Source: an uncultured Pseudoflavonifractor sp. (lineage in GTDB: Bacteria; Bacillota_A; Clostridia; Oscillospirales; Oscillospiraceae). From it: a DNA stretch of 18,266 nt. The DNA is taken from contig CANPNN010000009.1 of the NCBI GenBank assembly GCA_947575475.1, forward strand, positions 1-18,266, written 5' to 3'. The position numbers and the translations under genes were made by a program. The notes below the pieces were generated by a model. It was not told the origin of the DNA, did no database searches, and saw only the letters and a program-made list of their open reading frames with translations. Shown one piece after another: positions 5,235 to 12,907 of the stretch (position 1 is the first letter of the stretch; each line of letters opens with the position of its first letter).

Positions 5235-6482
5235 ATGGAGTTTTCCGACAAGCAGAGAAGGGTGCTGACCTGGTGGTGCGACGCTTCGGAGTGGAGGGAT
5301 AGGGAGGCCATCATCTGCGACGGGGCGGTGCGCAGCGGAAAGACCCTGTGTTTGGGATTGTCCTTTTTCCTGTGGGCCATGGGGAAGTTTGACGGGGAGC
5401 AGTTCGCTTTGTGCGCCCGGAGCATGGAGACGGTGCGGCGGAACCTGCTCCACGCCCTGACGCCCAAGCTGAGAGGGCTGGGGATGGCGGTGGAGGAGAG
5501 GGTGAGCCGGGGCTTTCTGCGGGTGCGCTTCGGAGGGCGGGAGAACATCTTCTGGCTCTTCGGCGGCAAGGACGAGAGCAGCGCGGGGAGCATCCAGGGC
5601 ATCACATTGGCGGGGGCGCTGATGGACGAGGTGACGCTGATGCCCCGGTCCTTTGTGGAGCAGACGGCGGCCCGGTGCTCGGTGGAGGGGGCCAGGCTGT
5701 GGTTCTCCTGCAATCCGGAGGGGCCGGAGCACTGGTTTTACAGGGAGTGGGTGTGCAGGGCGGAGGAGAGACGGGCGCTGCGGGTCCACTTTCTGATGAC
5801 GGACAATCCGGGCATCAGCCCGGAGACGGTGGAGAGATACGGGCGGTACTTCCAGGGGATGTTTTACCGCCGGTTCGTGCTGGGGGAGTGGGTCCCGGCG
5901 GAGGGGCGGGTCTATGACTTCTTTACCGAGGACATGGCCCGGCCGCTCCCCCAGGGGGAGATGGAGGAATGGCGCATCTCCTGCGACTACGGGACGGTGA
6001 ACCCCACCTCCATGGGGCTGTGGGGGCGCCAGGGGGACACGTGGTACCGGATGAAGGAGTACTACTATGACTCCCAGAGGACGGGGATGCAGAAGACCGA
6101 CTATGAGTATGTCAAGGAGCTGGAGAGGCTGGCGGCGGGAAGGCACATCCGGAGAGTGGTGGTGGACTCCTCGGCCGCCAGCTTTATAGAGGCCCTGCGG
6201 CGGGAGGGCTGGCCGGTGATGGAGGCGGACCGGGAGGTGCTGACGGGGATCCGGGTGACGGCGGATATGCTGCGCCGGGGACAGCTTGTCATATGCAGGC
6301 CCTGCGTGGACGCCATCCGGGAGTTTTCCCTGTACTGCTGGGACCGGGAGGCCCAGGGGGACAGGGTGATCAAACGGTTTGACCACGCCATGGACGATAT
6401 CCGGTATTTTGCCATGAGTCTGCGGGATACCGGGAGCTATATGGGGGCCTTTGCGGTGGAGAGGCCCCAGTGGGGAATGTGA
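5235..6482 (+). CDS. terL: Phage terminase large subunit
   Basis: A 415-residue DNA-packaging motor and nuclease, PBSX XtmB-like. The ATPase domain has Walker A at 30-37 (GAVRSGKT), Walker B at 127-132 (GALMDE) and a coupling motif at 158-161 (SCNP). The nuclease domain has the expected acidic triad: Asp251 in SCDYGT, Asp311 in VVVDSSA and Asp387/388 in DHAMDDIRYF. All key residues are present, so packaging activity is plausible. It would use ATP to drive DNA through the portal and cut headful ends. The ATG follows the small-subunit stop immediately, with GGGAGAAAGGGG as ribosome site. It shows no truncation. Confidence 0.95.
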   Translation: MEFSDKQRRVLTWWCDASEWRDREAIICDGAVRSGKTLCLGLSFFLWAMGKFDGEQFALCARSMETVRRNLLHALTPKLRGLGMAVEERVSRGFLRVRFGGRENIFWLFGGKDESSAGSIQGITLAGALMDEVTLMPRSFVEQTAARCSVEGARLWFSCNPEGPEHWFYREWVCRAEERRALRVHFLMTDNPGISPETVERYGRYFQGMFYRRFVLGEWVPAEGRVYDFFTEDMARPLPQGEMEEWRISCDYGTVNPTSMGLWGRQGDTWYRMKEYYYDSQRTGMQKTDYEYVKELERLAAGRHIRRVVVDSSAASFIEALRREGWPVMEADREVLTGIRVTADMLRRGQLVICRPCVDAIREFSLYCWDREAQGDRVIKRFDHAMDDIRYFAMSLRDTGSYMGAFAVERPQWGM

Positions 6483-6594
6483 GGAGAGGGGAGCTTTTTC
6501 GGCCTGTCCGGCGGGGGGCGGCCATGGGGACATGGGTCCCTGGGGAGGGAGGGCGGTGTTGTGTGGGGAAGGTTTTTAGCGGGGAGGAAATGAG

Positions 6595-7731
6595 ATGAAA
6601 TGGTTGGAGAAAAAGAGGGCTTCCGCCCTGACGGTCCAGACCCGGGAGGGGGAGAGGCACCCCTTTGGGGAGCTGGGGGGATATGTGCCCCTCCGGTCCG
6701 GGGAGAGGGGGCTTTACCGGGCCATCCGGGAGGCGCTGCCCATCATTGACGCCGCGGTGAGCAAGCTGGTGCGGCTGAGCGGCGGGGTGAGGGTCACGGC
6801 CCCTGAGGGGCAGGAGGAGCTGGAGGAGTTTCTCCGCTCGGTGGATGTGGGCCGGGGACAGAGGGGGATCCAGGCTTTTCTGGACAGCTATCTGGACTCC
6901 ATGCTGGTCTGCGGACAGGGGGTGGGGGAGATGGTGGTGGACTGGAAGAGAGGAGAGATCGCCGCCCTTCTCTGCGCCGACCCGGGCGCCATCGAGCTGA
7001 AGGAGGGGGAGAGCCCCCTGGACTTTACCGTGTGCGCCCGAAGGCGGGACGGGACGGTGGAGGCGCTGCCCCGGCAGGAGCTGATCCTGTTTACCCCCTT
7101 TCAGCCTGAGACGGACAACCCCTATGGGACGTCTTTGCTGCGGAGCATGCCCTTTCTGGCGGGGATATTGCTGAAGATCTATCAGACCACCGGGGTCAAC
7201 TGGGAGCGGCTGGGAAACGCCCGGTTCGCGGTGACCTATAAGCCGGGGGCGGGGGAGGGACCCTGGGCCCGGGAGCGGGGGGAGGAGATCGCGCGGGAGT
7301 GGTCGGCGGCCATGCAGGCGGGGAGGAACGGGAACCTCCGGGATTTTGTGGCGGTGGGGGATGTGGACATCAAGGTCATCGGGGCGGACAACCAGGTGCT
7401 GGACGGGGAGGCGCCGGTGCGGCAGATCCTGGAGCAGCTGGTGGCCAAGACGGGCATACCCCCCTTTATGCTGGGGCTTTCCTGGTCGGCCACCGAGCGG
7501 ATGAGCGCCCAGCAGGCCGATATGCTGACCAGCGAGGTCACTGCCATCCGCCGGACGCTGACCCCTGTGGTGGAGCGGATCTGCCGGATGTGGCTGCGGC
7601 TCCACGGATATGCCGGGAAGGCCCGGGTGGAGTGGGAGGATATCAACTTGCAGGATCTGGTGGAGGAAGCGCGGGCGGAGCTGTATCACGAGCAGGCGGA
7701 AGCGCTGCGGGAGGAAAGGAAGGAGAGCTGA
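6595..7731 (+). CDS. Phage portal protein
   Basis: A 378-residue portal, rather short for the family. It follows terminase and precedes the protease, as expected. Characteristic features are an N-terminal region ending in the IREALPIIDAAVSKLVRL helix, an internal DPGAIEL/FTPF strand region and, in the C-terminal half, the KTGIPPFMLGLSWSATERMSAQQADMLTSEV segment typical of portal stem and clip regions. Twelve copies would form the ring at one capsid vertex, bind TerL during packaging and later the connector proteins. GGGAGG lies 7 nt before the ATG. The 112-bp gap upstream holds no convincing gene. Confidence 0.9.
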   Translation: MKWLEKKRASALTVQTREGERHPFGELGGYVPLRSGERGLYRAIREALPIIDAAVSKLVRLSGGVRVTAPEGQEELEEFLRSVDVGRGQRGIQAFLDSYLDSMLVCGQGVGEMVVDWKRGEIAALLCADPGAIELKEGESPLDFTVCARRRDGTVEALPRQELILFTPFQPETDNPYGTSLLRSMPFLAGILLKIYQTTGVNWERLGNARFAVTYKPGAGEGPWARERGEEIAREWSAAMQAGRNGNLRDFVAVGDVDIKVIGADNQVLDGEAPVRQILEQLVAKTGIPPFMLGLSWSATERMSAQQADMLTSEVTAIRRTLTPVVERICRMWLRLHGYAGKARVEWEDINLQDLVEEARAELYHEQAEALREERKES

Positions 7732-7732
7732 G

Positions 7733-8653
7733 ATGGAGATTTTGAAAGAGGCCAACGTGGGGGGCGGCGGTGAGGTCCGGGAGGAGGATCTGAAGCTGAT
7801 CAATGCCCTGGCGAGGAAGGAGCTGACGGCGGGGGAGGTGTATACCTTCCAGCTGCGGCTGTGCGACAACGAGATCGACCGGGAGGGGGAGAGGTTTTCC
7901 AGGCAGACGCTGGAGGAGCTGGCCCCCCTGTTTGTGGGCAGGAGCGGTATCTTTGACCACAACTGGTCGGCGGCGGGACAGGCGGCCCGAATCTACAGGA
8001 CCCAGGTGGTGGAGGAGGACGGAAAGCGCACCCGGGCCGGGGACGGGGCCTGCTATCTGAAGGGGTGGGCCTACATGCTGCGGACCGGGGCCAACGCCGA
8101 CCTGATCGCCCAGATCGAGGGGGGGATCAAGAAGGAGGTCAGCGTGGGCTGCGCGGTGGAGAAGGAGGTGTGCTCGGTGTGCGGAGAGGAGATGGGCTCC
8201 TGCCACCATGTGAAGGGGCGCACCTATAACGGCAAGCTGTGCTGGGGGGAGCTGAAGGGGGCGAAGGACGCCTATGAGTGGTCCTTTGTGGCGGTGCCCG
8301 CCCAGCGGCGGGCCGGGGTCATCAAGGGGATGGAGCCGGGGCTGAAGGAGCTTTCCAGGGGAAGCGGGAAGGCCCGGGAGGAACTGGAGGGACTGGAGAG
8401 GGAGGCCGAGCTGGGGCGGCGGTACCTGGCATCCCTCCGGGCCGAGGTGGTACGGAGGGCGGCGGCGGACCAGCCGGAGCTGGACGTGCAGGTGATCCGG
8501 TCCATGGCAGGAAAGCTGGAGGAGGGAGAGCTGGCGGCGCTGAAGGAGTTCTTCTCCCGGAAGGACCGGGAGAGCTGGGACGGCGGGGCGCAGCTGAGCT
8601 ATCCGGGGACCGGCGGAGCGGAGAGGTCCGGGGACGGGGCGTTTTTGGTGTAG
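7733..8653 (+). CDS. Prohead maturation protease (XkdF-like) with C-terminal scaffold-like segment
   Basis: A 306-residue protein between portal and capsid genes. Residues about 35-190 match the prohead protease pattern: DNEIDREGERF, candidate catalytic His76 in IFDHNW, candidate Ser137 in KKEVSVGC and the closing YEWSFVAVPAQ. A Cys/His cluster (C147, C150, C157, H158, H159, C170) is inserted between the Ser motif and this strand and looks metal-binding. Residues about 205-285 are charged and helical and could serve as a scaffold for capsid assembly, as in protease-scaffold fusions. The start at 7733 has AAGGAGAG just upstream and lies 2 bp past the portal stop; the frame is open further upstream but would overlap the portal gene. 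Confidence 0.82.
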   Translation: MEILKEANVGGGGEVREEDLKLINALARKELTAGEVYTFQLRLCDNEIDREGERFSRQTLEELAPLFVGRSGIFDHNWSAAGQAARIYRTQVVEEDGKRTRAGDGACYLKGWAYMLRTGANADLIAQIEGGIKKEVSVGCAVEKEVCSVCGEEMGSCHHVKGRTYNGKLCWGELKGAKDAYEWSFVAVPAQRRAGVIKGMEPGLKELSRGSGKAREELEGLEREAELGRRYLASLRAEVVRRAAADQPELDVQVIRSMAGKLEEGELAALKEFFSRKDRESWDGGAQLSYPGTGGAERSGDGAFLV

Positions 8654-8727
8654 GCCGCCCATTTGGCGGGGGTTTGGGCCGATGGGGACAGGGGCTTTTA
8701 TGAGAGTAAAAAAAGGAGGAGAGAAGT

Positions 8728-9072
8728 ATGAAAAACAAGGTTTCGTTTGAGGGGATCGGCGAGGTGGTGGCCACCTTCTATGCCGGCGAGGGCGTGAAGG
8801 CGGGGCAGGTGGTGAAGATCGGCGGAGATTCCTCGGTGGCCCCCTGCGCCGCTGGGGAGTGTTTTTGCGGAGTGGCGACCTCGGTAAAGGCGGGCTGCGC
8901 CGGTGTGCAGGTGGAGGGCTTTGCCGCCGTCTCCTGCGGGGACAGCTCGGTGACGGTGGGCAAGGTGGCGCTGGCGGCCGACGGAAACGGCGGCGTGAAA
9001 AAGACCGCCGGAGGCCAAGAGTACTGGGTGGTGGCCGACGACGGGGCCGGGACCATCACCATCAAAATGTGA
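8728..9072 (+). CDS. Putative capsid decoration protein
   Basis: A 114-residue, small-residue-rich, probably all-beta protein (repeated GEGVKAGQVVKIGGD-, AAGECFCGVAT- and VTVGKVALAAD-type strands). It lies immediately before the major capsid gene, where decoration or cement proteins (lambda gpD/DUF2190-like) are encoded. These bind mature capsids and stabilise them against internal DNA pressure. The ribosome site AAAGGAGG is strong, as expected for a high-copy structural protein. Identification rests on position, size and strand pattern, not on a definite motif. Confidence 0.65.
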   Translation: MKNKVSFEGIGEVVATFYAGEGVKAGQVVKIGGDSSVAPCAAGECFCGVATSVKAGCAGVQVEGFAAVSCGDSSVTVGKVALAADGNGGVKKTAGGQEYWVVADDGAGTITIKM

Positions 9073-9086
9073 GGAGGAGTGGGAGT

Positions 9087-10118
9087 ATGAGCTATCATTT
9101 TGACGATCTGAAGCTGGACAAGGGGATGTACAGCGTGGCGGGGAAGAGCTTTACCGCCGTGCTGGAGAAGGAGGATCCCTCGGAGAAGTACAAGGGCACG
9201 GCGCTGGAGGGACTGGATGCGTTTCAGCGGCAGCTCAAGCGGTTCGACATCAAGGTGAGGGGGGCGGGCAGCGACCCGGTGGAGAAGTTTTTCCAGTCCT
9301 CCCAGGCGGCGGTGCTGTTCCCCGAGTACATTGCCCGCAGCGTGCGCCAGGGCATGGAGGAGGCGGACCTGCTGGGCGCTATCACCGCCACGGTGACCAA
9401 CATCGACGGGATGGATTACCGCTCCATCACCTCTATCCCCGACAGGGACAGGAAGGAGCTCCGCCGGGTGGAGGAGGGGGCCCAGCTTCCCCAGACCCAG
9501 GTGAAGACCCAGGAGAATCTGGTGAAGCTCCACAAGCGGGGACGGATGCTGGTGTGTTCCTATGAGGCGGTGCGGTATCAGAAGCTGGACCTGTTTTCCG
9601 TGACATTGCGGCAGATCGGCGCACACATCAGCCGTCAGCTGCTGGAGGACGCCATCGATGTGCTGGAGAACGGGGACGGAAACGGCAACCCCGCCCAGAA
9701 GCTGAAGGTGGGCACCGCTCCCATCGGGGGTACCGCCGGGAAGCTGAGTTATGGGGAGCTGGTGGACTTCTGGGCCCAGTTTGAGCCCTACGAGATGAAT
9801 ACCCTGCTGGTGAGCGGGGATGTGATGCTCCAGATGCTCAAGATGGAGGAGCTGCAGAACCCCATGACCGGACTCAACTTCCAGGGGACGGGAAAGCTGA
9901 CCTCGCCTTTGGGAGCGGATCTGCTGCGGACCTCCGCCCTGGGGAGCGGGAAGCTGATCGGGCTGGACAAGCGGTATGCCTTGGAGATGGTCAAGGCCAG
10001 CGACGTGCTGGTGGAGTACGATAAGCTTATCGACCGGCAGATGGAGAGGGCGGCCATCAGCTCGGTGGCCGGGTTTGCCAAGGTATTTCCTGAGGCCGGC
10101 AAGGTGCTGACGGTGTGA
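9087..10118 (+). CDS. Major capsid protein, HK97 fold
   Basis: A 343-residue capsid subunit, XkdG-like in position. An acidic, helical N-terminal arm (about 1-60) precedes the shell domain. Residues about 75-130 (LFPEYIARSVRQGMEEADLLGAI...) resemble the start of the HK97 core in many Firmicutes phages, and RRVEEGAQLPQTQV, a long helix near 185-210 and the terminal MERAAISSVAGFAKVFPEA also fit. The start at 9087 follows GAGGAGGAGTGGGAGT; an open frame to the left (from 8859) only shadows the decoration gene. A strong terminator-like hairpin follows the stop. Confidence 0.88.
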   Translation: MSYHFDDLKLDKGMYSVAGKSFTAVLEKEDPSEKYKGTALEGLDAFQRQLKRFDIKVRGAGSDPVEKFFQSSQAAVLFPEYIARSVRQGMEEADLLGAITATVTNIDGMDYRSITSIPDRDRKELRRVEEGAQLPQTQVKTQENLVKLHKRGRMLVCSYEAVRYQKLDLFSVTLRQIGAHISRQLLEDAIDVLENGDGNGNPAQKLKVGTAPIGGTAGKLSYGELVDFWAQFEPYEMNTLLVSGDVMLQMLKMEELQNPMTGLNFQGTGKLTSPLGADLLRTSALGSGKLIGLDKRYALEMVKASDVLVEYDKLIDRQMERAAISSVAGFAKVFPEAGKVLTV

Positions 10119-10119
10119 T

Positions 10120-10148
10120 AACTCTCCCCCCATTGGGGGGAGAGTTTT
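10120..10148 (+). terminator. Terminator-like hairpin after the major capsid gene
   Basis: AACTCTCCCCCC (10120-10131) pairs perfectly with GGGGGGAGAGTT (10135-10146) across a 3-nt loop, followed by T residues to 10148. It begins one base after the capsid stop codon. With a 12-bp stem but a short U-tract, it probably attenuates rather than fully stops transcription, lowering expression of connector and tail genes relative to the capsid. Confidence 0.8.
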
Positions 10149-10166
10149 GATGCGGGAGGTGGAAGT

Positions 10167-10508
10167 GTGGAAGAAGTGCTGCGATTGGCGGCGGCCCTGG
10201 GGAAGCAGGAGGAGACGGAGGAGCTTGCTTTGCTCTGCGGCGCCGCGGTAGAGGAATTGAGGGGGCTGCTGCGGGAGGGGGTGACCCCTGAGGATTGCGG
10301 CGGGGCCTTTCCGCTGGCGGCGGCCTGGATGGCCCTGGCGGGCGGGCAGGCCGCCGGGAATGAGGTGGAGAGCTTTACCGCCGGGGAGGTGTCCATTCGG
10401 AGGAGAGACGGCGGAGAGAGGGGAAAGGCCCTCCGGCTGCAGGCGATGCAGGTGATGAGGCCCTGGCTCCGGGATGAGGGATTCGTGTTCCGGGGGGTGA
10501 GGGGCTGA
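10167..10508 (+). CDS. Head-tail connector/adaptor protein
   Basis: A 113-residue, mostly helical protein with a GTG start and GGGAGG 7 nt upstream. Alternating helices (EVLRLAAALGK, EELALLCGAAVEELRGLL, FPLAAAWMALAGG, ALRLQAMQVMRPWL) match the all-alpha adaptor (HK97 gp6/SPP1 gp15-like) that docks under the portal. Position directly after the capsid gene supports this. Its stop overlaps the next start (TGATG). The family assignment is from position and fold pattern only. Confidence 0.6.
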   Translation: MEEVLRLAAALGKQEETEELALLCGAAVEELRGLLREGVTPEDCGGAFPLAAAWMALAGGQAAGNEVESFTAGEVSIRRRDGGERGKALRLQAMQVMRPWLRDEGFVFRGVRG

Positions 10509-10828
10509 TGGATGAGAGAGTATGGAAGGATATTTTGGAGCGGTACGGACAGAGGGTGAGCCTCTGGCGGGAGAGCGGGGAGAGGGAGATAAAGGCTTTT
10601 TTTCAGCCGGTCCGGGAGAGGGCCGCTGGGGAGGAGCCCACCCCTCTGGGGGTGGCACCCAGGGGGAAATACCTCTATCTGGGACCGGCGGAGGAGAGTC
10701 TGGAGAATGTAGAGAGACTGGGCTGGAGGGGCCGGAGCTTCCATATCCTGCGGTGGAGGGAGGTCCCGGCGGGGGAGGGGATCGCCTACCTGTGGGGGCT
10801 TTTGGAGGAGATGGATGGGAGCGGATAG
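10508..10828 (+). CDS. Head closure/stopper protein (XkdH-like)
   Basis: A 106-residue protein with a helical start (MDERVWKDILERYGQRVSLW) and then a strand-rich body (KAFFQPVRE, GKYLYLGPAE, FHILRWREV). This is the pattern of SPP1 gp16/HK97 gp7-type stoppers and PBSX XkdH, which close the connector after packaging. It is translationally coupled to the adaptor (TGATG overlap). Inferred from gene order and strand pattern. Confidence 0.6.
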   Translation: MDERVWKDILERYGQRVSLWRESGEREIKAFFQPVRERAAGEEPTPLGVAPRGKYLYLGPAEESLENVERLGWRGRSFHILRWREVPAGEGIAYLWGLLEEMDGSG

Positions 10829-10835
10829 GGCCTGG

Positions 10836-10860
10836 GTAGGCGGATGATATCCGCCCCTAC
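10836..10860. repeat. REP-like palindrome 1
   Basis: CGGAT (10841-10845) pairs with ATCCG (10849-10853), and the outer GTAGG/CCTAC (10836-10840/10856-10860) pair beyond a 2-nt bulge. Its reverse complement, extended two bases, starts ATGTAGGGGCGGAT. A second palindrome at 12461-12488 starts ATGTAAGGGC in the same orientation. Short palindromes of this type are common dispersed repeats in gut Clostridia. It fills most of the 51-bp gap between two connector genes. Confidence 0.6.
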
Positions 10861-10879
10861 ATGGGGGAGGAGAGAGTGA

Positions 10880-11368
10880 GTGAAGGGGTTACAGGAACTG
10901 CGCGGCGCATTGGCCGGGTTTTTGAGGGAGCATGGGCTGGAGGCGGTGACCGCCTGGGGGCCGGAACGGCGGCCGCGGGCGGGGGGACCGGTGGCGGCGG
11001 TGTCTCTGCGGGGATTTGAGAGCGGACCGCCGGGATTCCAGGATTATCTGGGAGAGCGGTACGACGAGGCCAAGGGCGGCTGGGAGGAACTTTACGGAAA
11101 GCGGGTGGAGCTGACCTTTGGGCTGGATGTGTACGCCGCCTCCGCCCAGGGGGTGCAGGCGGGGTTGGACATTTTGCAGGAGGCCCTGGGAGAGAAAGGG
11201 CCGGCGGGGCTTTGCCCGGTGGGGCTTACAGTGGGAGAGACCGCCTTTCAGAGCGGAAGTGGACGGTATTGCTGTCCGGTCCAGGCGAGATTCTGGGTCT
11301 GGGCGGTGGCGGTGAGCAGGGAGGACGGGGCCTTCCTGGACTTTGAAGTGAGAGGAGAGAGGGTATGA
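10880..11368 (+). CDS. Tail completion/terminator protein (XkdI/XkdJ region)
   Basis: A 162-residue protein with a GTG start behind GGGGGAGGAGAG. It has the alpha/beta layout of tail terminators: an N-terminal helix (LQELRGALAGFLREHG), a central strand EELYGKRVELTFGLDVYA, the helix AGLDILQEALGE and a closing strand RYCCPVQARFWVWAVAV. Such proteins cap the tail tube and join it to the connector. It directly precedes the sheath gene and overlaps it by 4 bp (ATGA). Position is the main evidence. Confidence 0.6.
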   Translation: MKGLQELRGALAGFLREHGLEAVTAWGPERRPRAGGPVAAVSLRGFESGPPGFQDYLGERYDEAKGGWEELYGKRVELTFGLDVYAASAQGVQAGLDILQEALGEKGPAGLCPVGLTVGETAFQSGSGRYCCPVQARFWVWAVAVSREDGAFLDFEVRGERV

Positions 11369-12390
11369 GCGTGAATGTGACGGAGCATCAGAGGCCGGGA
11401 GTGTACTCGGTATATGACGCGTCCTCGGTGGTCAGCGGCCGGCCTGGGGGCGGAAACGCCGGGGCGGCGGCGGTGTGCCCAAAGGGGACGGCGGGGCAGG
11501 TCTATGAGCTGGCAAGCCCTGAACAGGCCGAGGCCGCCTTTGGGGCGGGGGAGACCCTGACGGAGCTGGTGAGGCTGCTGCTTCAAAATGGGGCGGCCAA
11601 GGCCTACGCCGTTCCGGCGGCCGATGAGGAGGGCTATGAGGCGGCATTCGCCGCGTTGGAGAAGGTGGAGGATATTGCCGTGGTGGTCTGCGGCTCCACG
11701 GAGTTGACGGTGCAGCAGAGGCTGCGGGACAGCGTGAAGCGGGCCTCGGAAAACCGCCGGGAGCGGCTGGCGGTGGCGGGCGGCGCCGAGGGCGAGACGG
11801 CGGAGGAGCTGGTGGCCCGGGCGGGGGAGCTGAACTGCGAGCGGGCGGTGCTGGTCCCCGGCGGGGTCCGGGCCGCGGCCGCGGCAGCGGGGGCCATGGC
11901 GGGAGAGACCGACCCGGCGGTTCCCCTGGGGGGCGCGGAGCTTTCCGGGCTTACCGCTTTGGAGGAGGACTGGAACGACAAGGAGATCGACAGCTTGATC
12001 TTGGGGGGAGTGACCCCCCTGGAGCGGACCGGCGGGGCGGTGAGCGTGGTCCGGGGGATCACCACCCGGACCAGGACGGGGAACGCGAAGGACGCTACCT
12101 GGCGGGAGTTGACCACCATCCGGGTGGTGGACGATGTGATCCCGGCTCTGCGAAACGCCCTGCGCGCCAAATTCAGCCGGGCCAAGAACACCGCCCAGGG
12201 CCGGGAGGCGGTGCGCAGCCAGGTCATTGTGGAATTGGAGCAGAAGGTCCGGAAGGAGATCATCACCGGGTATGACGGCGTGACGGTAAACGCTCTGGAG
12301 AGCGACCCTTCCGTGTGTCTGGTGGAGTTTCGCTTCCGTGTGGCCCACGGGCTCAACCAGATCTGGGTGGCGGCCCATATCACGGTGTGA
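11365..12390 (+). CDS. xkdK: Contractile tail sheath protein (XkdK-like, compact)
   Basis: A 341-residue sheath subunit, clearly shorter than PBSX XkdK (about 466). It shows the N-terminal RPGVYSVYDASS arm, the sheath core (ITTRTRTGNAKDATWRELTTIRVVDDVIPALRNALRAKF) and the C-terminal VVEFRF/HGLNQIWVAAHITV-type strand that donates to neighbouring subunits. Contraction of the sheath would drive the tube through a target envelope. The missing length is probably an outer insertion domain, leaving the contractile core. The start overlaps the previous stop (ATGA), with GAGAGG upstream. Presence of a sheath makes the particle myovirus-like. Confidence 0.88.
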   Translation: MSVNVTEHQRPGVYSVYDASSVVSGRPGGGNAGAAAVCPKGTAGQVYELASPEQAEAAFGAGETLTELVRLLLQNGAAKAYAVPAADEEGYEAAFAALEKVEDIAVVVCGSTELTVQQRLRDSVKRASENRRERLAVAGGAEGETAEELVARAGELNCERAVLVPGGVRAAAAAAGAMAGETDPAVPLGGAELSGLTALEEDWNDKEIDSLILGGVTPLERTGGAVSVVRGITTRTRTGNAKDATWRELTTIRVVDDVIPALRNALRAKFSRAKNTAQGREAVRSQVIVELEQKVRKEIITGYDGVTVNALESDPSVCLVEFRFRVAHGLNQIWVAAHITV

Positions 12391-12460
12391 GAGATGGGGC
12401 GGATCTGATGGGGACGGAGCCTTGCCCGTAAAGGGCGCGGCCCATCCCTAAGCGGCAGAG

Positions 12461-12488
12461 GGGCCGGTGGGGACACCGGCCCTTACAT
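12461..12488. repeat. REP-like palindrome 2 in the sheath-tube gap
   Basis: GGGCCGGTG (12461-12469) pairs perfectly with CACCGGCCC (12474-12482) around GGGA; TTACAT follows. In reverse complement it begins ATGTAAGGGCCGGTG, sharing ATGTARGGGC with the copy at 10836-10860. The 127-bp gap between sheath and tube contains only this and a small GCCC/GGGC hairpin near 12424-12435; no gene was found. Confidence 0.6.
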
Positions 12489-12517
12489 CTGATAGAGAGC
12501 AAGGAGGAGGGAGAGAT

Positions 12518-12907
12518 ATGATCGCATCGCAGTTTCCCACCAGCGCGGATATCTATCTGGAGCTGAACGGGAAGAAGATGGCGGTGGTGCAGGGGTACTC
12601 CTGCTCCACCACAAAGTCAAGCTCGGTGGTGGAGGCCTTTGGGGAGAGCGAGCCGGTGGCCACCATTCCGGGGCCGAAGCAGCACACCATCGTGCTGACG
12701 CGGCTCTATGCCACCGAGGAGGCCGCCCGCAGCGGCATGAATTTCCATGACCTGGAGGACTTTAACCTGGTCATCTGTAAGCCTGACCGGCGGATCATTT
12801 ACTCCGGGTGCCAGTGGGAGAGCCTCAGCGAGACGGGAAAGCTGGGGGACATGGTGCTGGAGAAGGTCACCATCGTGGCCGCCCGGCGAGTGGAGAGCGC
12901 CCTGTGA
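12518..12907 (+). CDS. xkdM: Tail tube protein (XkdM-like)
   Basis: A 129-residue protein, close to the 147 of PBSX XkdM. Features are an N-terminal SADIYLELNGKKMAVVQGYSCSTT, a middle PKQHTIVLTRLYATEEA and a C-terminal RIIYSGCQWESLSETGKLGDMVLEKVTIVAARR strand pair, typical of the phage tube beta-sandwich. Stacked hexamers form the inner channel of the tail. The ATG at 12518 has AAGGAGGAGG upstream, one of the strongest sites in the cluster. The stop overlaps the GTG of the tail chaperone (GTGA). Confidence 0.88.
   Translation: MIASQFPTSADIYLELNGKKMAVVQGYSCSTTKSSSVVEAFGESEPVATIPGPKQHTIVLTRLYATEEAARSGMNFHDLEDFNLVICKPDRRIIYSGCQWESLSETGKLGDMVLEKVTIVAARRVESAL

Noticed and set aside
6479..6598. 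39-codon GTG ORF bridging TerL and portal with stop/start overlaps at both ends
   Set aside because: The overlaps (GTGA, ATGA) are suggestive, but its ribosome site is too close, composition is Gly/Arg-rich and no family is recognisable. The portal has its own good RBS within it.
8778..10658. 626-residue minus-strand open frame opposite the capsid genes
   Set aside because: Pro/His/Leu-rich translation with no motif, fully antisense to clear capsid genes with good ribosome sites. It results from G-rich coding strands lacking stop codons in antisense frames. The same applies to the minus-strand frames at 4340-5713, 5142-6533, 6370-7962 and 11248-12378, and to plus-strand frames opposite the host genes at 294-1133, 1258-2406 and 2367-3248.
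12391..12517. A small gene between sheath and tube
   Set aside because: No start with a ribosome site leads to a plausible frame; the gap contains a palindromic repeat and the RBS of the tube gene only.
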